Source of the DNA: Oscheius dolichura
Lineage: Eukaryota; Nematoda; Chromadorea; Rhabditida; Rhabditidae
DNA length: 64,000 nt
Reading direction: 5' to 3'
NCBI GenBank assembly: GCA_932521035.1
Contig: OW051494.1
Location: 3,892,001 to 3,956,000 of the forward strand
Positions 10,117 through 20,829 of the stretch are shown here, piece after piece (the first letter of the stretch is position 1; the number at the start of each line of letters is the position of its first letter). The notes beneath the pieces were generated by a model. The model saw nothing but the letters and a program-made list of their open reading frames with translations, was not told the origin of the DNA and searched no databases. The position numbers were made by a program, and so were the translations under genes.

Positions 10117-13026
10117 GCCACACTGAATGGGACATTTGGGAGGGGGGCGGCAATAGAAAAGCGAGGAGGATAAACAACCGCCAACTGGATAAGAATAAGA
10201 AGAAGAAGAAGTTTAATTGGGAGAAAGACCAGGGCACCTGGCTCATTCCCCGTGACAGAGGGGCAGGCATCTGGCAGCCGAAATGCTCCCAGTTGCACAT
10301 GGGGCCAAGAGGGGAGGAGTACTAAATTAATTGTGGGGATTATCGTGGATGAGGATCCAGTCGACTGGGCTGCCCAATTCAGGTGGAGGGATCGATGGGC
10401 CACCAAGTATTGTCAATTAGGAGGAGCAGGCAGCTACTCGCCCAAAAAGAATCCGAACAATGGGCGAACAAACGACGGCCCGGGGTGCGAACCCGACCAA
10501 GTAATCTCAGAACCGACGGCTTTGTCTACGGAGGAGACGCGGCAGCCGGGCAACGGAAGAGCCAAGGTGCCAAAATAGACTCCGAGCCAGAAGAAAAAAC
10601 AATCAACAGAGATTTGGCCGTCGTCGTATCGCGCCGGAAAAGGAGACAGCCCTTTTAGATTCGTGAGAAAAGTGTGCCAAAAACACAATTGGAAATCGGA
10701 GACCGACGGAAGGCGGCGGACTGCCCGGGATAGAATTTCTCAGGGCAGGAGGATGTCTGGACAGCTCTGACAGCCCTGACCAGTAGGGCGTGAGGGAGGG
10801 AGGAAAAGTGAAGGAGGGGGGCCATTGTGGCCGGGACTTGTGGCACGACGGGAAGTGCAATCAGGGCCGGCGGAAGAGAGGCTTGCAGAGACTAAAAAGA
10901 CAAAGACCCGATGGGTTGAGATTATGCCGGGAGGAGTCGGGGGGACATCGACGTCTTCTTAACATACGAGTATCAAAGTGCGAGGAGGCTCGGCCCAGTA
11001 CTCGAGGCCAGTTATGCCCACGTGGGAGATTTATGGCACTTAGGAACAAGCCGGATTGGAGAGCGAGTGAGCCGAAGGTCCAATCCAAGGTCGAGGTGGC
11101 GGTGCCAACAAAACAGCCATCCGTCTCTTTTTGGGTAATGCCTCCCATGATGACTGTGCCCCGTGCGTGAGAGAATCTCTCGATGACGTGGAGAGCCACT
11201 TGGAAATTCTTGAGTCGACGGATCTGACGACAGTGGCGACGGCCAACAAGAGCCTCCCCCCGAATTAGGGAACCGTCCCCGGCCTTCATCCCCCAATGTC
11301 TGTAGGTCGTCCTCCTCGTTGTGGCTCCCGGGGGAGACATGTTTACTTTGTCAGACGACTTCTGAACTGATTAGCATCGAGAGCGAACATTTCCCCACGT
11401 CTCCACATGGCCGGGAGAGAGCGAGGCCTCGTGCCCGGTCGGAGTACAATTTCAACTGCCAACAATAAGCAAAGTCTGTTTGCCGGCCCTTGATGGCTTG
11501 AGGACCTCGAGCAGCTCGCCTCAATAGGGCCTTGATGCATAAGAGTCGACGGTCGCCCCTGTCCCGTTCCCTTCCGGTGGCTTTCGAAACAAATGCCTCG
11601 CCCAGTCCCCGGGGACACTTCCTGCCCTGTTTTGGCCCTCCCACCTCCGTGTCCCCCCAATAAATCCGAGATTCCCTCCAATTTGGAGCCAGCTTGGCCC
11701 AAGTTCTGTTGTGGCCATTTGCGCCTTCGCCCATCTGGTCGGCCCAAGTAGTTTCGATGTGTGTGTCGAGTTCTTGTCAACTGACGGCTCCGTAATTGGG
11801 AGTACTAGAGGCAGAATTTGTCGGAAGGCCCAGGGAAATGGGCAGGCGACGACGGTCGATCCGGGTGGATCGCTGTGAAACGGCAGGAAATGGACTCATC
11901 ATACGGGGACAGACGAGCCGATATTAGCCGGCCATTGGCGGCAGAGGAGAAGTCATACTAATGAGGCCATCAAAAAGAGACCCCACGCTGGTATCGGGAC
12001 AAAGTTCAGCCGAGTAGAACCGGCAGGGAGGAGGACAGGGGCAGGCCGGCCAATGGCTGGTAATTAGGCCCGCGGACGGAATATCAAACGGCCCCCAACA
12101 GGGACTTCCTTGTGGGACTCACCAGATGTAGAAGATCCTGTGGTCCTCGAGGACACAGAGGTCGCAGTGTTGGACGATGCCGGCATCCCGGGCGTGGTAG
12201 TCGAAGTGGGCCCCGGCTACTGTAGCCGAGGAGGGCCCCGCCATCCGAGATTACTGTAGAGCGGTAGAGGCCGGCTGGTGTCGTCCTCGGAACCAGCGAA
12301 GTGGCCTCAGTGACAGCCTGGGGACGGCGGCTCTCTGTCCTCCGCCGGGGCTGTGTACCCTCCGCCCCGTCCAGTCGGGCCTCTCCCGGCGGGGCATAGT
12401 CTCTCATCAAATGCCTGGGGGCTCGAATCCGGCCATCAGTTGCTCCCACTCTCATATTAGCCGGAGTTGTCGCGAGAAATTCATGAATTATGCGCTCGAC
12501 CATGACAAGATTTGCTTCTTATCAACCTCTTCGGCTCGGCGTCTCCCCTCCACCCGGAACTGGTCCTTTTCCCGCTCCTCTAGCCCTAATTTTGGCCTCT
12601 TTTCCTTCTTTTTAATATTAAAATAGATAGCAGGTGTGAGTCCGGCAATTACGGAGTTAATTAACAGCTGGCACTTGCCTCCGGCAGTCTGTTCCCTTCC
12701 GTATTCCGACGCTTTCTCTCGAAAATGATGAATTATTGTGCTGAGACGAGAACATGGCACCCTCCCCCCGGGATTCTCCTCAGAAAAAACAGACAGAGTA
12801 CTCTTTTAGATTAATAAAAGCGGCGGAAGAGGAGTCTCCCGTCCGAATTGTACCTAATATCAGCCGAATTGGCTGCGTGCTCGAGAGAGAAATAGAGACA
12901 TCTGTCATATTTATTAGTTACGAGTGTAAAACTATCGTCTCCTTTTCCAAAACCACTACGAATTTCGTATACATCCGCGCCGTTGGAGAGCTGCTCATCG
13001 TGTTTCGGAAAATCGTCCTTGCCATC
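10117..13026. other. Long GC-rich intergenic region, then switch to AT-rich DNA
   Basis: About 2.9 kb between the FRMPD4-like gene and the MSP-domain gene. Apart from a single orphan exon candidate near 12.1-12.2 kb, the open frames are in high-GC DNA, overlap on both strands and show no domain. Composition changes from GC-rich to AT-rich near 12.7 kb. Probably regulatory sequence for the FRMPD4-like gene. Confidence 0.4.
12123..12216 (-). other. Orphan exon candidate, function unknown
   Basis: On the minus strand a segment bounded by an acceptor-like ctgtag and a good donor (gtgagt) encodes, in one open frame, AHFDYHARDAGIVQHCDLCV followed by LEDHRIFYIW. The amino-acid pattern and the flanking splice signals look real, but I found no neighbouring exon that continues it and do not recognise the family. 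It may be one exon of a gene with distant exons, or a relic. Confidence 0.3.
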
Positions 13027-13479
13027 TCATCGCCTGCCTAAAAATTGTCTTATTTTTGATTTCTCCAACGCTAAAAATACCACATCATCCATTGGCCGTA
13101 TGATTTCGGGAATACGGATATTTTCAACGAGAATTTTCAGCGTATGGTTGACAACTTCGCTGAGAGAACGGTCCCAGCCGTCGGTAGTAACGTAGAGTTT
13201 GAAAGTCTTCTTCTCAAAGGGTCGAAGAATGCCGCAACTTTGAGGATAGATGCGGAAGAGCTGCACCTTCGTACGAAGGCGATAGGCCATGGTGAAGTGT
13301 TCTTCATTGGTGATAGTGAACTCTGCGAAGGAATCCGTCTTGAAATCATCACTTGAACGGAACACAATCCAACTTGGTTCTGTACATAACTCGCGAACGG
13401 GCGCCTCGCCCACGACGTCTGTTACATGATTAGCCGTACGAAAAACACGAGGAACTTGGCTTGGAGCAGTAGCAAACAT
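13027..13479 (-). CDS. MSP-domain protein
   Basis: About 150 residues with one major-sperm-protein immunoglobulin-like fold. Landmarks are PSWIVFRSSDDF, a FTITNEEHF strand, YRLRTKVQLF and YPQSCGILRPFEKKTFKLY, the usual MSP order. It has N- and C-terminal extensions, so it is an MSP-domain protein rather than a minimal sperm MSP. The start at 13479 is chosen because it lies five bases after a ctacag acceptor; an upstream in-frame ATG at 13584 would add a short extension. It is the last of three minus-strand genes, 233 bp after the stop of the Ser-rich gene, which fits a downstream operon position. Role is inferred only from the fold (protein-protein contacts, cytoskeleton or VAP-like binding). 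Confidence 0.82.
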   Translation of the reverse strand: MFATAPSQVPRVFRTANHVTDVVGEAPVRELCTEPSWIVFRSSDDFKTDSFAEFTITNEEHFTMAYRLRTKVQLFRIYPQSCGILRPFEKKTFKLYVTTDGWDRSLSEVVNHTLKILVENIRIPEIIRPMDDVVFLALEKSKIRQFLGRR

Positions 13480-13711
13480 TTCCTCTGTAGCGACCGCAAA
13501 AATGAGAATGGCTATACTACGGTTATATACAAAGTAGATGCAAACAGGTTTATTGACTTGTCTAGAAACCGGAATTTTACCCATAATACGAAAAGTGACA
13601 AATCATATGCTTACGAAAACAATAATACTCTATTTACAATGAATCCTAAAATATACAAGGCGTGAGATCTGTACCTACTTCACCAAGAGAAAATTGAGCA
13701 TTAGAAATGAT

Positions 13712-15700
13712 TCAACAGAAGTGTGACGTAGAAAGGGGGAGGTGATTAAAAGCATTCATCATCGACAGAACTTCTTGGCTTTTCCATAGCCGCATTGGGA
13801 CGAGCGGTACTAAATCTGAAAGCGATTAAAAATCTTCTGAATAAACACATAAGAATTTTAGCGATGAAATGTACTTTTTGAAAGTGAAACATTGTGCAAG
13901 CGTGGAATTTGGCAAAGACACTCAAAAGAAATCACTAATGTTCACCTGTTTGTGTCGCTTGATCACTTAAACTTTTTTGAAAATAAATAATGAAAACTGA
14001 GTAAACATACGTTTTGTGAGTATTCGTAAATCTATTGGTAGGACGTGGCAACTTTGACGGAGCTCGTAAACGCTAAACCCGTTGATTAGTGGAAATAAAT
14101 TGTAGATACCGAACGGCTTTGTAATGTTGTACCAGATGCTATAGTGGCAATATCAGCAGACTTACTGCTTGCAAGGGATGTCATGGAAGAATTAGCAGAA
14201 GACTAAAATTGCGATATTTTGTTTCATAAATAAGGACTTACCACTGAATTTGTTTCACCTTGCCATGATGTTTTTCTCTCGGCTTGCTGTTGCATCAAAA
14301 CTTCTTGACGAAGCTCTTAATTTGATTTTAAAAAAATAAATTAAAGCAAAACACCTTCTTCTTGTCTTCTTGTGAAATCGTCAAGTGCGGCCAAATCGGC
14401 ATGTAAAGTTAATATGGGTCTTGGAGAGGAACTTTCATTCTAAACTTTACAATTCACATCAAATAATAGATACCTACATGTGTGACCACGTTGTCAGAAT
14501 TAGGTTTTACCACATTAGGTTTAGGCGGTTTCTTCTGAAATTAATTTTTCTCATTATACATATAGAACCAATTGTGCTAATAGTTGCAAAGATCAATATG
14601 ATGCAAGAGGTAACAAAGCAATTTTGAGCAAAGCACCACAACAAATATACACCACAACGTTTACATACCACGCTGCGCATTGCGCGTGACTGCCGCCCAT
14701 TTGCAGTGGCAATAAGAGAAAAGCCAACATTTCCAGGCGTTCTCGAATGTGATCGAGAATTACGCAGAATTGACGCCGATCCCAAGGAACGTCTCTCCAT
14801 TGCAATTCGAGAAGAAAGACGGGGCTAAAGTTTTAAAAGAAACTCCTTTCGCCGGGGGAAGTTTTTTCATTGAGGGTACTTGAAAATGATTTTAAAAAAT
14901 ACCTGTAGTTCAACGTCTGGTTTAATAGAATTTCTAACGGTCACAGGCGTGGTATCGTTGTTAATAAGCGGTCTAGGAGATACAGAGGTACTTCTAAAAT
15001 TTCACAATAAAACAAGAAGTAAAAAAAAAGCAGTGAATATACTCATTAAGGCATACCTGAAGTTCCTAGGTGAATTATCGAATATCTCACTCCTAGGAAT
15101 CTCTTCTTCTTCAACTTTAACTAGAGACTTGGACATTGGAGCACGAATCAAAGATTGTCCTAAAATTTGAAATGTTATTAATATACGATGAAGACGTCAT
15201 GATTGTACTGAATTTCTGAATAAGAAACAGAGGTGAAGGGGACGTGCAAAAATATGCCAATAAAACACAAAACAACACCAACCGAGATCTTCTCCTTCCT
15301 CTTTACTCAAAAGTGCTTCTATTGTACTAAAGCTGGACGACATGGAAATACGCTCCATGGCTTGATCGGAAAAATGATCTGATGCATCTTCGAAACATTC
15401 ATCCTCTTCTTCGTCTTCTTCTTCTCGAGCACATACTGGAGAAAGATCATCCAGGAATCCGCTGCTATTATTCAAAGGGGCAACATAATGGCTCTTCGGA
15501 GTTGAACTCAATCGCTTCAGTTCCACCGGTGTCTGCTCAGATATCGACTTCAACGGTTGAGATTTCAAAACGAATGTAACGGAAGTTGGTGTATCGGCGC
15601 CAAGTACCACACTTGGTAAAGAATGCGTTGTTGGTGGTGTAGGAGATGCACTTAATTCTCTTTTCTCTTCGGTCAACGGTTCTAACTTCTTAGTTTTCAT
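13712..15700 (-). CDS. Ser/Pro-rich acidic protein, unknown function
   Basis: Exons (minus): 15700-15283, 15159-15057, 14993-14903, 14824-14669, 14534-14511, 14439-14355, 14315-14242, 14202-14110, 14072-14011, 13965-13946, 13815-13712; about 409 residues, all joins in frame. No domain is recognised. The N-terminal half is Ser/Thr/Pro-rich with an acidic run (residues about 85-105); a central Arg/Ser-rich part follows, then a short Gln/Glu-rich helix (TRRQEEELRQEVLMQQQ) and a basic Pro tail (RLRAPSKLPRPTNRF). The composition recalls microtubule-linker proteins, but that is only an impression. The ATG lies two bases after a strong ctttcag, as expected for a trans-spliced start. The 24-nt exon at 14534-14511 may use a later donor near 14483. 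Confidence 0.7.
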
Positions 15701-15922
15701 TGCTGAAAGTAAACATCACAATACTTCACGATATACAACAACAGATGTTGAAAAAAACTCAATATGTTACAGGCTGTAAACTATAATATGCTTAGGTACA
15801 GTAGTTAAAAAGCGAGGGCTAACAACGAATTAAGTTAGGTTAACTTAACACCTTATAATTAGTTGGACTAATAAAAGTCCGTTACAAAACATGTTACTTT
15901 CATAGATTAAACATATGCAAAA

Positions 15923-16313
15923 TTAGCTTCTTCCGGTAGCATTTCCTGTAAATAGAAAAGGGAACAGAATCATTTTCATGAACTTGACATGCACTGGGGA
16001 CATGGTGCGTTCATACAGCACAAGAAGCTTGCATGCGGGTAAGGATAACATTTTGTTAAGGTACAAGCAATATTGGCACAGGCAAAATAAAATCTCAAAG
16101 AACAAACCTCGCCTTTGTTGTGCTCGAGCTATCTTCTTCGACAGAGCTCCGGCATTTTCACTTAGTTTAACATCTGACAAAAATACGTTTATATCAAATT
16201 TCTCCGGCTGTGTTGGTGCCTAAAGCTTCGGTAAAAAAATAAACAAAAAGACTTACATCACGCGACGGCGTAAGCCAGCAGTCTTCATCTTCCCAATTAT
16301 CGAACATAGCCAT
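15923..16313 (-). CDS. 63-residue acidic-to-basic small protein
   Basis: Exons (minus): 16313-16257, 16219-16108, 15945-15923, in frame. It starts MAMFDNWEDEDCW and ends with a basic helix (SKKIARAQQRRGNATGRS). No family recognised. The ATG lies seven bases after ttttacag. The next gene on the same strand begins about 220 bp after the stop, so it could be the first cistron of a three-gene operon with the Ser-rich and MSP-domain genes. It could instead be a 5' part of a longer gene, but the following sequence gives stops in frame. Confidence 0.6.
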
Positions 16314-16499
16314 TCTGTAAAATTACTAGAGTATTTTTCACTTTGACACAAGAATGTATAAAAAAAAGAATAATTATATATAGATAACTGGCATACAGAT
16401 TGCGGCGTCTTTTCATAAATTGATGATCGTGTGTATACGAACAAAATAAATATAAATCCATACTTGCTGTTGTAAGTGTTGCGCTTTTTACAGGTCTAA

Positions 16500-16709
16500 A
16501 TGATGAGAAGAAATCGAGGAAAGCATATATATTATATCGGCAAAAGCAAGAGAATTGGAAATCTTTACACGAACTTGGTGAAAGATTTGCGAGATAGTGG
16601 GATAAAAGAGGAGACCCCAGAGCGACTTGGAGAGGGCTCCAGTGACGGGAAATTGCACATTATGCGAGAACATTCTGAGTTTGAATTCGATTTTCTCACT
16701 CGATCATGA
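16500..16709 (+). CDS. 69-residue charged small protein
   Basis: Single open exon beginning MMRRNRGKHIYYIGKSKRIG and ending FEFDFLTRS. The ATG lies six bases after a ctttttacag acceptor, and the NUDC gene starts 121 bp after its stop, so it may be the upstream cistron of a two-gene operon. Family not recognised. The opposite strand is also open for 61 codons, so the call is moderate. Confidence 0.45.
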   Translation: MMRRNRGKHIYYIGKSKRIGNLYTNLVKDLRDSGIKEETPERLGEGSSDGKLHIMREHSEFEFDFLTRS

Positions 16710-16830
16710 TAAGCTTATCTTTTCATGGTCTCCCTTTCAAACTTGAGCATATATATAGTATATATATTATATGAGTTCTCCGTACTTTGCATATCACATT
16801 ATATTTCAATTCAAAGATATTGTATTTAGA

Positions 16831-18127
16831 ATGACAAACTACGAACAATATGATACAGTGTTGCTTTCTTTGGCTCAACAGATGAAGGGCGGGGTGCCCG
16901 AGCTTTTCGATACTTTGTTCAACTTCCTTTCCAGGTAATTTTTCTATTTATTCTTTACCTTCTTTGGTACTATTCCACACTGGGTGCCCCACTGATCAAA
17001 AACATTTTTTTCAGGAAAACCGATTTTTACACTGGTTCTACTATCGAGAATGCTCGTTCTATGGTTATTTCGGCGTTTGATAAGCACAGTCAAGAAGCGA
17101 TCAAGGTATAACTTTTTTTATAATCAAATAAAAATGCATATTTATAGTTAGCAGAAGAGAAGAGAAAGAAGAAGGTAGAAGATGAACGCAAACTTCAGGA
17201 TCGTCGTGCAGCTCAAAAAGCTAAGGAAGAGGCTGAACTGAATTCCAATGTGATTTTTCTTTTATCTTTTATTAGTTTGATTTTTAGAAGGTAGTTGAAC
17301 TCACTGATGCAGAAGCAGAAGAATTTTTGAAAAAGTGAGTACACTTCTACCAGGAGTCACAACTTCTAATATTTATTTTAGAAAGCAGTCAGAGGAGCCG
17401 AAGACACCCGTCGATAAGTCTAGCGCTTCAAAATCCGAGACTGAAGCAGCAGATGGCGAAAAAACGGATGAAAATGACGGTAAAATGCTGCCTAATGCTG
17501 GAAATGGGGCCGATCTCCCGAATTATCAATGGACGCAAGATTTAAAAGAAATTGAAGTTCGCATCTTTTTGATACAGTAGAATATGTGTTGCAGGTTCGC
17601 GTTCCTTTCAATATCAACTTTCCTCTCAAATCAAAAGATGTCGAAGTAAAATTTCAAAAGGACCATCTCTATGTTGGCTTACGTGGACATCCGCCAGTAA
17701 TCAATGGAAAATTGCGGCAAACCGTTAGTTTCGGCTATCAAAATAATGCGACTGTGCTCCCTTTAGATTAAAATAGATGATTCTTCGTGGACAATCGATA
17801 AAAAGGCTGTCGTCCTTAGTATGGAGAAAACCGACCAGATGTCTTGGTGGAATTATCTTGTTGAAGGCGATCCTCCTCTCAATACCCAGAAAATCGTACC
17901 GGAAAATTCCAAGCTTTCTGATTTGGACGGAGAGACCCGAACGATGGTTTGGGCTTTATACTATTAATTAATCTAAACCTTCTTTTCAGGTGGAAAAAAT
18001 GATGTACGATAACCATCAGAAGCAGCTTGGACTACCAACAAGTGAGGAAAAGAAGAAACAGGACATTTTGAAGAAGTTCATGGAGCAGCATCCGGAGATG
18101 GACTTTTCGCAAGCTAAGTTTGCCTGA
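16831..18127 (+). CDS. nud-1: NUDC nuclear migration protein / dynein-Hsp90 co-chaperone
   Basis: Exons: 16831-16934, 17015-17105, 17148-17249, 17288-17334, 17382-17556, 17595-17723, 17767-17946, 17990-18127; 321 residues, the normal NUDC length. Features in order: an N-terminal helical motif ([20 protein letters not shown] and RKTDFYTG), a Lys/Glu coiled coil, an acidic linker, then a CS/p23-like domain starting at [17 protein letters not shown] and running through DDSSWTID and [15 protein letters not shown], and the C-terminal signature [21 protein letters not shown] stabilises dynein regulators such as LIS1 in mitosis and nuclear migration. The ATG follows tatttag by one base. AATAAA at 18187-18192 is a likely poly(A) signal. 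Confidence 0.97.
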
Positions 18128-18186
18128 TTCCAAGCTATACCGGTGACATATTCTTTTAAAACTGTTATTTTTGTAATCTTTACATC

Positions 18187-18215
18187 AATAAATACTTTAT
18201 CGAGAACAGTTTATT
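18187..18215. terminator. Facing poly(A) signals of convergent genes
   Basis: AATAAA at 18187-18192 (+) serves the NUDC gene; tttatt at 18210-18215 is AATAAA on the minus strand for the SH2 gene. They face each other 17 bp apart in a 107-bp gap between the two stop codons, so the two 3' UTRs must overlap. Confidence 0.6.
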
Positions 18216-18234
18216 CTTTCTTATCAATATGACT

Positions 18235-18879
18235 CTAAAGTGAGTCAGGCCCTTCATAGATCGTATTCATGTTGATATTCTCTAGAGACTTTTCTAGAGA
18301 AAATAGTGACAATCTTCCACTAGACACATCAATACAGCGGAACGTTTTGTAGTGGGTTACAAGGCTTTCCAATGCGTCAAAAGATGCGCCGGATTTGTCT
18401 TCCTCGAGGCGCCACTGTTTATTCCTCTTGGTCAGGGGATAAGTGTGCAATTTCCCAATTTCGTCCTTATAGCCTAGATACAACCGTACGGCTAAATCCA
18501 AACTATCTGCTGTTCGTTGATGGTAGAACAGACAGATATCCTCCTTCTAAAACTCGGAAATCTTCAACTGACCAAGCTTCCTCACCTTTAGGTTTGCCTC
18601 CACTTCGGACTCTAGCATAACACCTCGAAAATGTTTCGAAATTTCGCTATTTTCACCAAATCCGGCCGTCATCCGTTTTGTTTGTTTCTCCTTTTTGCGC
18701 TTGTTATGCGCTTCCAAAGAATAGTAGCCGGTGGCAGGACGGTTCGGATAACTTACACGAAGGCGTTTGTTTACCTATTCATAGATGACACTATATGGAG
18801 CACTCACCAATTTGCCATCTTTCGTCTCCTGGACTGTATAATCAGGTGGAGTGCACGGGTTACTCCTGAAACAGCTCAT
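18235..18879 (-). CDS. Small SH2-domain protein
   Basis: Exons (minus): 18879-18808, 18774-18586, 18546-18235; 190 residues in frame. The single SH2 domain begins near KHFRGVMLESEVEANLKK and continues through LAVRLYLGYKDEIGKLHTYP to FDALESLVTHYK. The phosphotyrosine-pocket FLVRES segment is poorly kept (EDICLFYHQR), so canonical pTyr binding is doubtful. No kinase, SH3 or other domain is present. Short SH2-only proteins are expanded in nematodes. The ATG follows ttgacag by five bases. It ends 107 bp from the NUDC stop (tail to tail) and begins opposite a plus-strand micro-ORF across an inverted repeat. Confidence 0.82.
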
Positions 18880-19057
18880 TATAGTCTGTCAAGAAAAAAG
18901 ACGACATTCAAGGTCTATCGATTTAGCCGCGAGCCGAACTTACTGGCCTTTTTTTCTTCTTGACCGCTCGAAAATTATCTGTCAGTGCGCCCCACCACTA
19001 AAATTTGTTCTTGGCGAGTTATACCTTGAATACCGTCTTTTTTCTTGACAGACTATA
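18880..19057. repeat. 24-nt perfect inverted repeat bearing splice acceptors
   Basis: The arms are 18880-18903 and 19034-19057, separated by 130 bp. Each arm, read outward in its own gene's direction, is cgtcttttttcttgacagactata (written here as 20 + 4: cgtcttttttcttgacagac, tata). The minus arm ends right at the ATG of the SH2 gene; the plus arm ends 10 bases before an ATG (19068). Both contain the pyrimidine tract and cag that would act as a (trans-)splice acceptor. Confidence 0.85.
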
Positions 19058-19067
19058 TCAAGCAAGA

Positions 19068-19201
19068 ATGGGAAACAAACATTTGACAGCCGTCCAGAAC
19101 AACGAGGAAACCAAAATAGTAAAGAAGGAAAAAGTATGGGATTATCTGGTTTATCCATTTCATCTTGTATTTCTTACTATTCTTTACAGGGTTTACTGTA
19201 A
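19068..19201 (+). CDS. Possible 25-residue micropeptide with myristoylation-like start
   Basis: Exons 19068-19133 and 19190-19201 join in frame to MGNKHLTAVQNNEETKIVKK plus five residues. The start (MGNK) resembles an N-myristoylation signal. The splice sites (gtatgg; tctttacag) are acceptable. It may be a short peptide, the 5' end of a longer gene using another acceptor, or a non-coding transcript. Its only strong support is the duplicated splice-acceptor arm just upstream. Confidence 0.3.
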
Positions 19202-19686
19202 AAGTCCCAAATGAATTATACACTCTTTGTCACTAATCAAAGGTCAGCCAGGCTAATTTTGGATGAAGAGTGCCGGTCAAAAAAGTTGAATATAATTAGG
19301 GCGTCCCGTGTCCATTTCTTCATCCTAATAATCTGTTTGTACTCTCGTTTTTGAGGATCATTCTTCGATAAAGTGCTGATGATTTTAGAGAAGGGAAAAG
19401 AGTGCATCAGGCACTTTCAGTTGGTCTCTTCAACAGAACATTATGTTTCTCTTTCAAAATAAAAATCATTTTTTTTTTTGGAGAGAAGTGATCCCGGATT
19501 GGTCTTCTTACAGTAGAGTGCAGCTTGTAATTAGCAGACGTCAAAGGCTGTCGTCTGACATGTGACTAAAGAATCGTAGCCAATCTCACCCGGATACCCT
19601 CTACTTTCAGCCTACTCGCCTCATTATCACAGCCTCCTAGATATCCCTTCTTCCTCCAAAGAGTGTCCTGTTTTCAGCTACAGGTA
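19202..19686. other. Intergenic, AT-to-GC transition
   Basis: No coding exon seen. Contains a T run near 19471-19482 and short pyrimidine tracts before the next ATG. Composition shifts from AT-rich to GC-rich. Confidence 0.4.
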
Positions 19687-20063
19687 ATGTCCAACTTCTT
19701 GCTGTGTCCTCCCTTTCTCGACCCCGCCGACCTCGAGAGACAGCGTCCGCGTCGAGTCGAGCCGGCCAAACAGGAGAAGAAGATCCCGATGGTCTCCTCG
19801 TCCAGCAGGTATTCCATCCCCTGGCCGCTGACCTCTCCAAATAGGATCAAGAGTAAGGACTCCACCTCCCTTTCTGTGACTTTCGAAGGCCAGATGGGGC
19901 CGATATTCGTCAGGGTCAGCGACAACTCGAACAAATCCAAGAAGACGTAAGCCAGCTAGTTTGAGTTTGTCCGATTCCCATCCGATTCAGGAACACGCCT
20001 CTACGAAAGAAACCTCTTCGACGTTCTGCCGACGAGAAGATGAAAACAAGCAGAGCACAGTAA
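19687..20063 (+). CDS. Unknown 110-residue basic protein
   Basis: Exons 19687-19946 and 19991-20063 join in frame (110 residues). It starts MSNFLLCPPFLDPADLERQR, has a middle segment SLSVTFEGQMGPIFVRVSDN and a strongly basic C-terminus (TPLRKKPLRRSADEKMKTSR). The ATG follows ttttcagctacag closely. A 36-nt in-frame segment (gtattc to aaatag near 19809) could be an extra intron. I do not recognise the family. The opposite strand is also open for 88 codons, so the strand choice rests on the splice signals and the coding-like second exon. Confidence 0.5.
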
Positions 20064-20829
20064 TCGACACGTGTTACAGTAACCCACGGGTTGCAGATAC
20101 ACTGACGCGGAAGCTTCCCAATATGAAATGTACGACCAGCCCTGTTCTAGCCGGAGTCTACTGATACCGGCACACCTTGGGCATCCGTCGATCACTCTCG
20201 GGGAAATGATACCACAGCGAAATGAGAAGGAGGCGGGGAAGGAGAGAAGCCGGGGAGATGTTCACATTTTAGGTGACTGCCTCTTTTGTCAGGATGAACC
20301 TGGATGGGCATCCTCAACAACCACAACAATAAAGAACTACAGTACTCCTTATTAACGATCTCCGTCGCCTGATACGAGTGATATCTAGAATGGCAGCTTG
20401 TATAACCCTAATAAATAGCTTGTATAACCCTAATAAATATCATTTTATATCTTATCCACCCCAGAGGCTTTTTACGGTTGAACAGGGAGACAGCGGATCA
20501 ATGACACCAGATGGAGAGATGCTGACTTCGAAGAGACGGGTTTGGAGTAGCTTCTATCGGTCTCCTCTTCTGTTTCCTCCATTCCTTCTGGTCAATCTAA
20601 ACATCCATGAAAATAGACATCGATTGCTGCCCGACAAGTTGTAGTCATTCGAGGTCCATTACTACAAAGTTGCCAAGTGCAATACGTAATGCCCGAGGAG
20701 AATTGTAGTTGACAGGGGACGAGGGAAGGGGAAAAGAGAAAAGAGAGAAGGCATACATCACGGGTTTATTTAACGAAATATCACAATGGAAAGAAAGAGC
20801 ACATCACGGGATATACAACATATTGATTT
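20064..20829. other. Intergenic region with poly(A)-like sites
   Basis: No gene recognised. Contains aataaa near 20325 and two more inside a 22-bp tandem duplication at 20395-20438. Confidence 0.45.
20395..20438 (+). repeat. 22-bp exact tandem duplication containing AATAAA
   Basis: The unit agcttgtataaccctaataa + at occurs twice back to back (20395-20416 and 20417-20438). Each copy carries an AATAAA poly(A)-type hexamer. Confidence 0.85.

Noticed and set aside
11100-11280. Plus-strand frame reading GGGANKTAIRLFLGNASHDD and on to an acidic helix
   Set aside because: Protein-like at first sight, but there are no splice signals or partner exons and the opposite strand is equally open; not enough to call a gene.
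10861-11780. Two 145-159 codon minus-strand frames
   Set aside because: Arg/Gly/Pro/Ser-rich low-complexity translations typical of GC-rich non-coding DNA; no domain, no splice chain.
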